Assembly (NCBI RefSeq): GCF_020165195.1
Contig: NZ_JAIUHR010000016.1
Location: 1 to 64,000, forward strand
Source of the DNA: Mesorhizobium sp. CA14
GTDB taxonomy: Bacteria; Pseudomonadota; Alphaproteobacteria; Rhizobiales; Rhizobiaceae
Reading direction: 5' to 3'
DNA: 64,000 nucleotides
The notes beneath the pieces are model-generated. The model worked only from the letters and a program-made list of their open reading frames with translations. It searched no databases and had not been told where the DNA came from. Positions 63,846 to 64,000 of the stretch are shown here, in pieces. The position numbers and the translations under genes were made by a program. Every line of letters starts with the position of its first letter. Positions within the stretch are counted from its first letter, which is position 1.

Positions 63846-64000
63846 TCATGCCTCGCGGAACCGGTATCCGACCCCGTAAAGGGTTTCGATCATCTCGAAG
63901 TCGTCGTCGACGGCCTTGAACTTCTTGCGCAGCCGCTTGATGTGGCTGTCGATGGTGCGGTCGTCGACATAGACCTGTTCATCATAGGCCGAATCCATCA
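63846..64000 (-). CDS. chvI: Response regulator ChvI, C-terminal part (gene runs off the window)
   Basis: The last 50 or so codons of a winged-helix response regulator: [16 protein letters not shown] is the recognition helix region of OmpR-type regulators, and [14 protein letters not shown] is the usual end. The remainder lies outside the window. Its position before chvG and hprK identifies it as ChvI. Confidence 0.93.
   Translation of the reverse strand, partial: MDSAYDEQVYVDDRTIDSHIKRLRKKFKAVDDDFEMIETLYGVGYRFREA

Overview
The window is about 64 kb of GC-rich alphaproteobacterial chromosome. Gene content and order (rpmH-rnpA-yidC-engB; ahcY-divL-tsaE; ptsH-EIIA-hprK-chvG-chvI; trpFBA-accD-folC with trxA and addAB) point to the Rhizobiales. 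Protein wording and intergenic repeats fit Mesorhizobium or a close relative best. This assignment is from recognition, not from a search.

Layout. 1-4.6 kb, minus strand: a ribosome/membrane-biogenesis block (rpmH, rnpA, yidC, a hexapeptide acetyltransferase, engB) driven by a near-consensus promoter at 4442-4470. The edge at 1-57 looks like the tail of an IS110-type transposase. 4.6-6.1 kb: an orphan sensor kinase. 6.26 kb: tRNA-Arg(ACG). 6.6-28.7 kb is accessory: AraC regulator, 1-Cys peroxiredoxin, a 1452-aa autotransporter, a RibD/DHFR-like reductase, then a coupled three-gene operon (Pls/PosA-family NRPS, GNAT, phosphopantetheinyl transferase). TMEM175, an ECF sigma factor with a small partner, VOC protein, flavoprotein, Gfo/Idh/MocA oxidoreductase, YceI-cytochrome b561, LysR/aldo-keto reductase and a nucleotidyltransferase-family protein follow. 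28.7-35.3 kb: pheT, a GFA-family gene, pheS, rplT, rpmI, a methyltransferase and infC (AUU start). 35.4-39.3 kb: alpha/beta hydrolase, BenE-type transporter, DUF2852, YgjP-type metallohydrolase and a small protein. 39.4-44.8 kb: trpF, trpB, trpA, accD, folC. 44.8-46.8 kb: small accessory genes including an antitoxin without a visible toxin. 46.9-58.8 kb, minus strand: trxA, then a chain of 4-bp overlaps (tsaE-AmgK fusion, MurU-like nucleotidyltransferase, addB, addA), preceded by divL. 59-64 kb, minus strand: ahcY, HPr, EIIA-Man, short HprK, ChvG and the end of ChvI.

How genes work together. The tsaE fusion and its overlapping MurU-like partner look like an anomeric sugar kinase/uridylyltransferase pair for cell-wall sugar recycling. 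HprK, HPr and EIIA form a regulatory PTS next to the ChvG/ChvI envelope-stress system. The NRPS-GNAT-PPTase operon is the best candidate for a little-described system: it should make, activate and possibly modify a homo-oligomeric amino-acid product at the membrane.

At least five repeat families are scattered between genes; several occur more than once in this window. No CRISPR array, rRNA or complete insertion sequence was seen.
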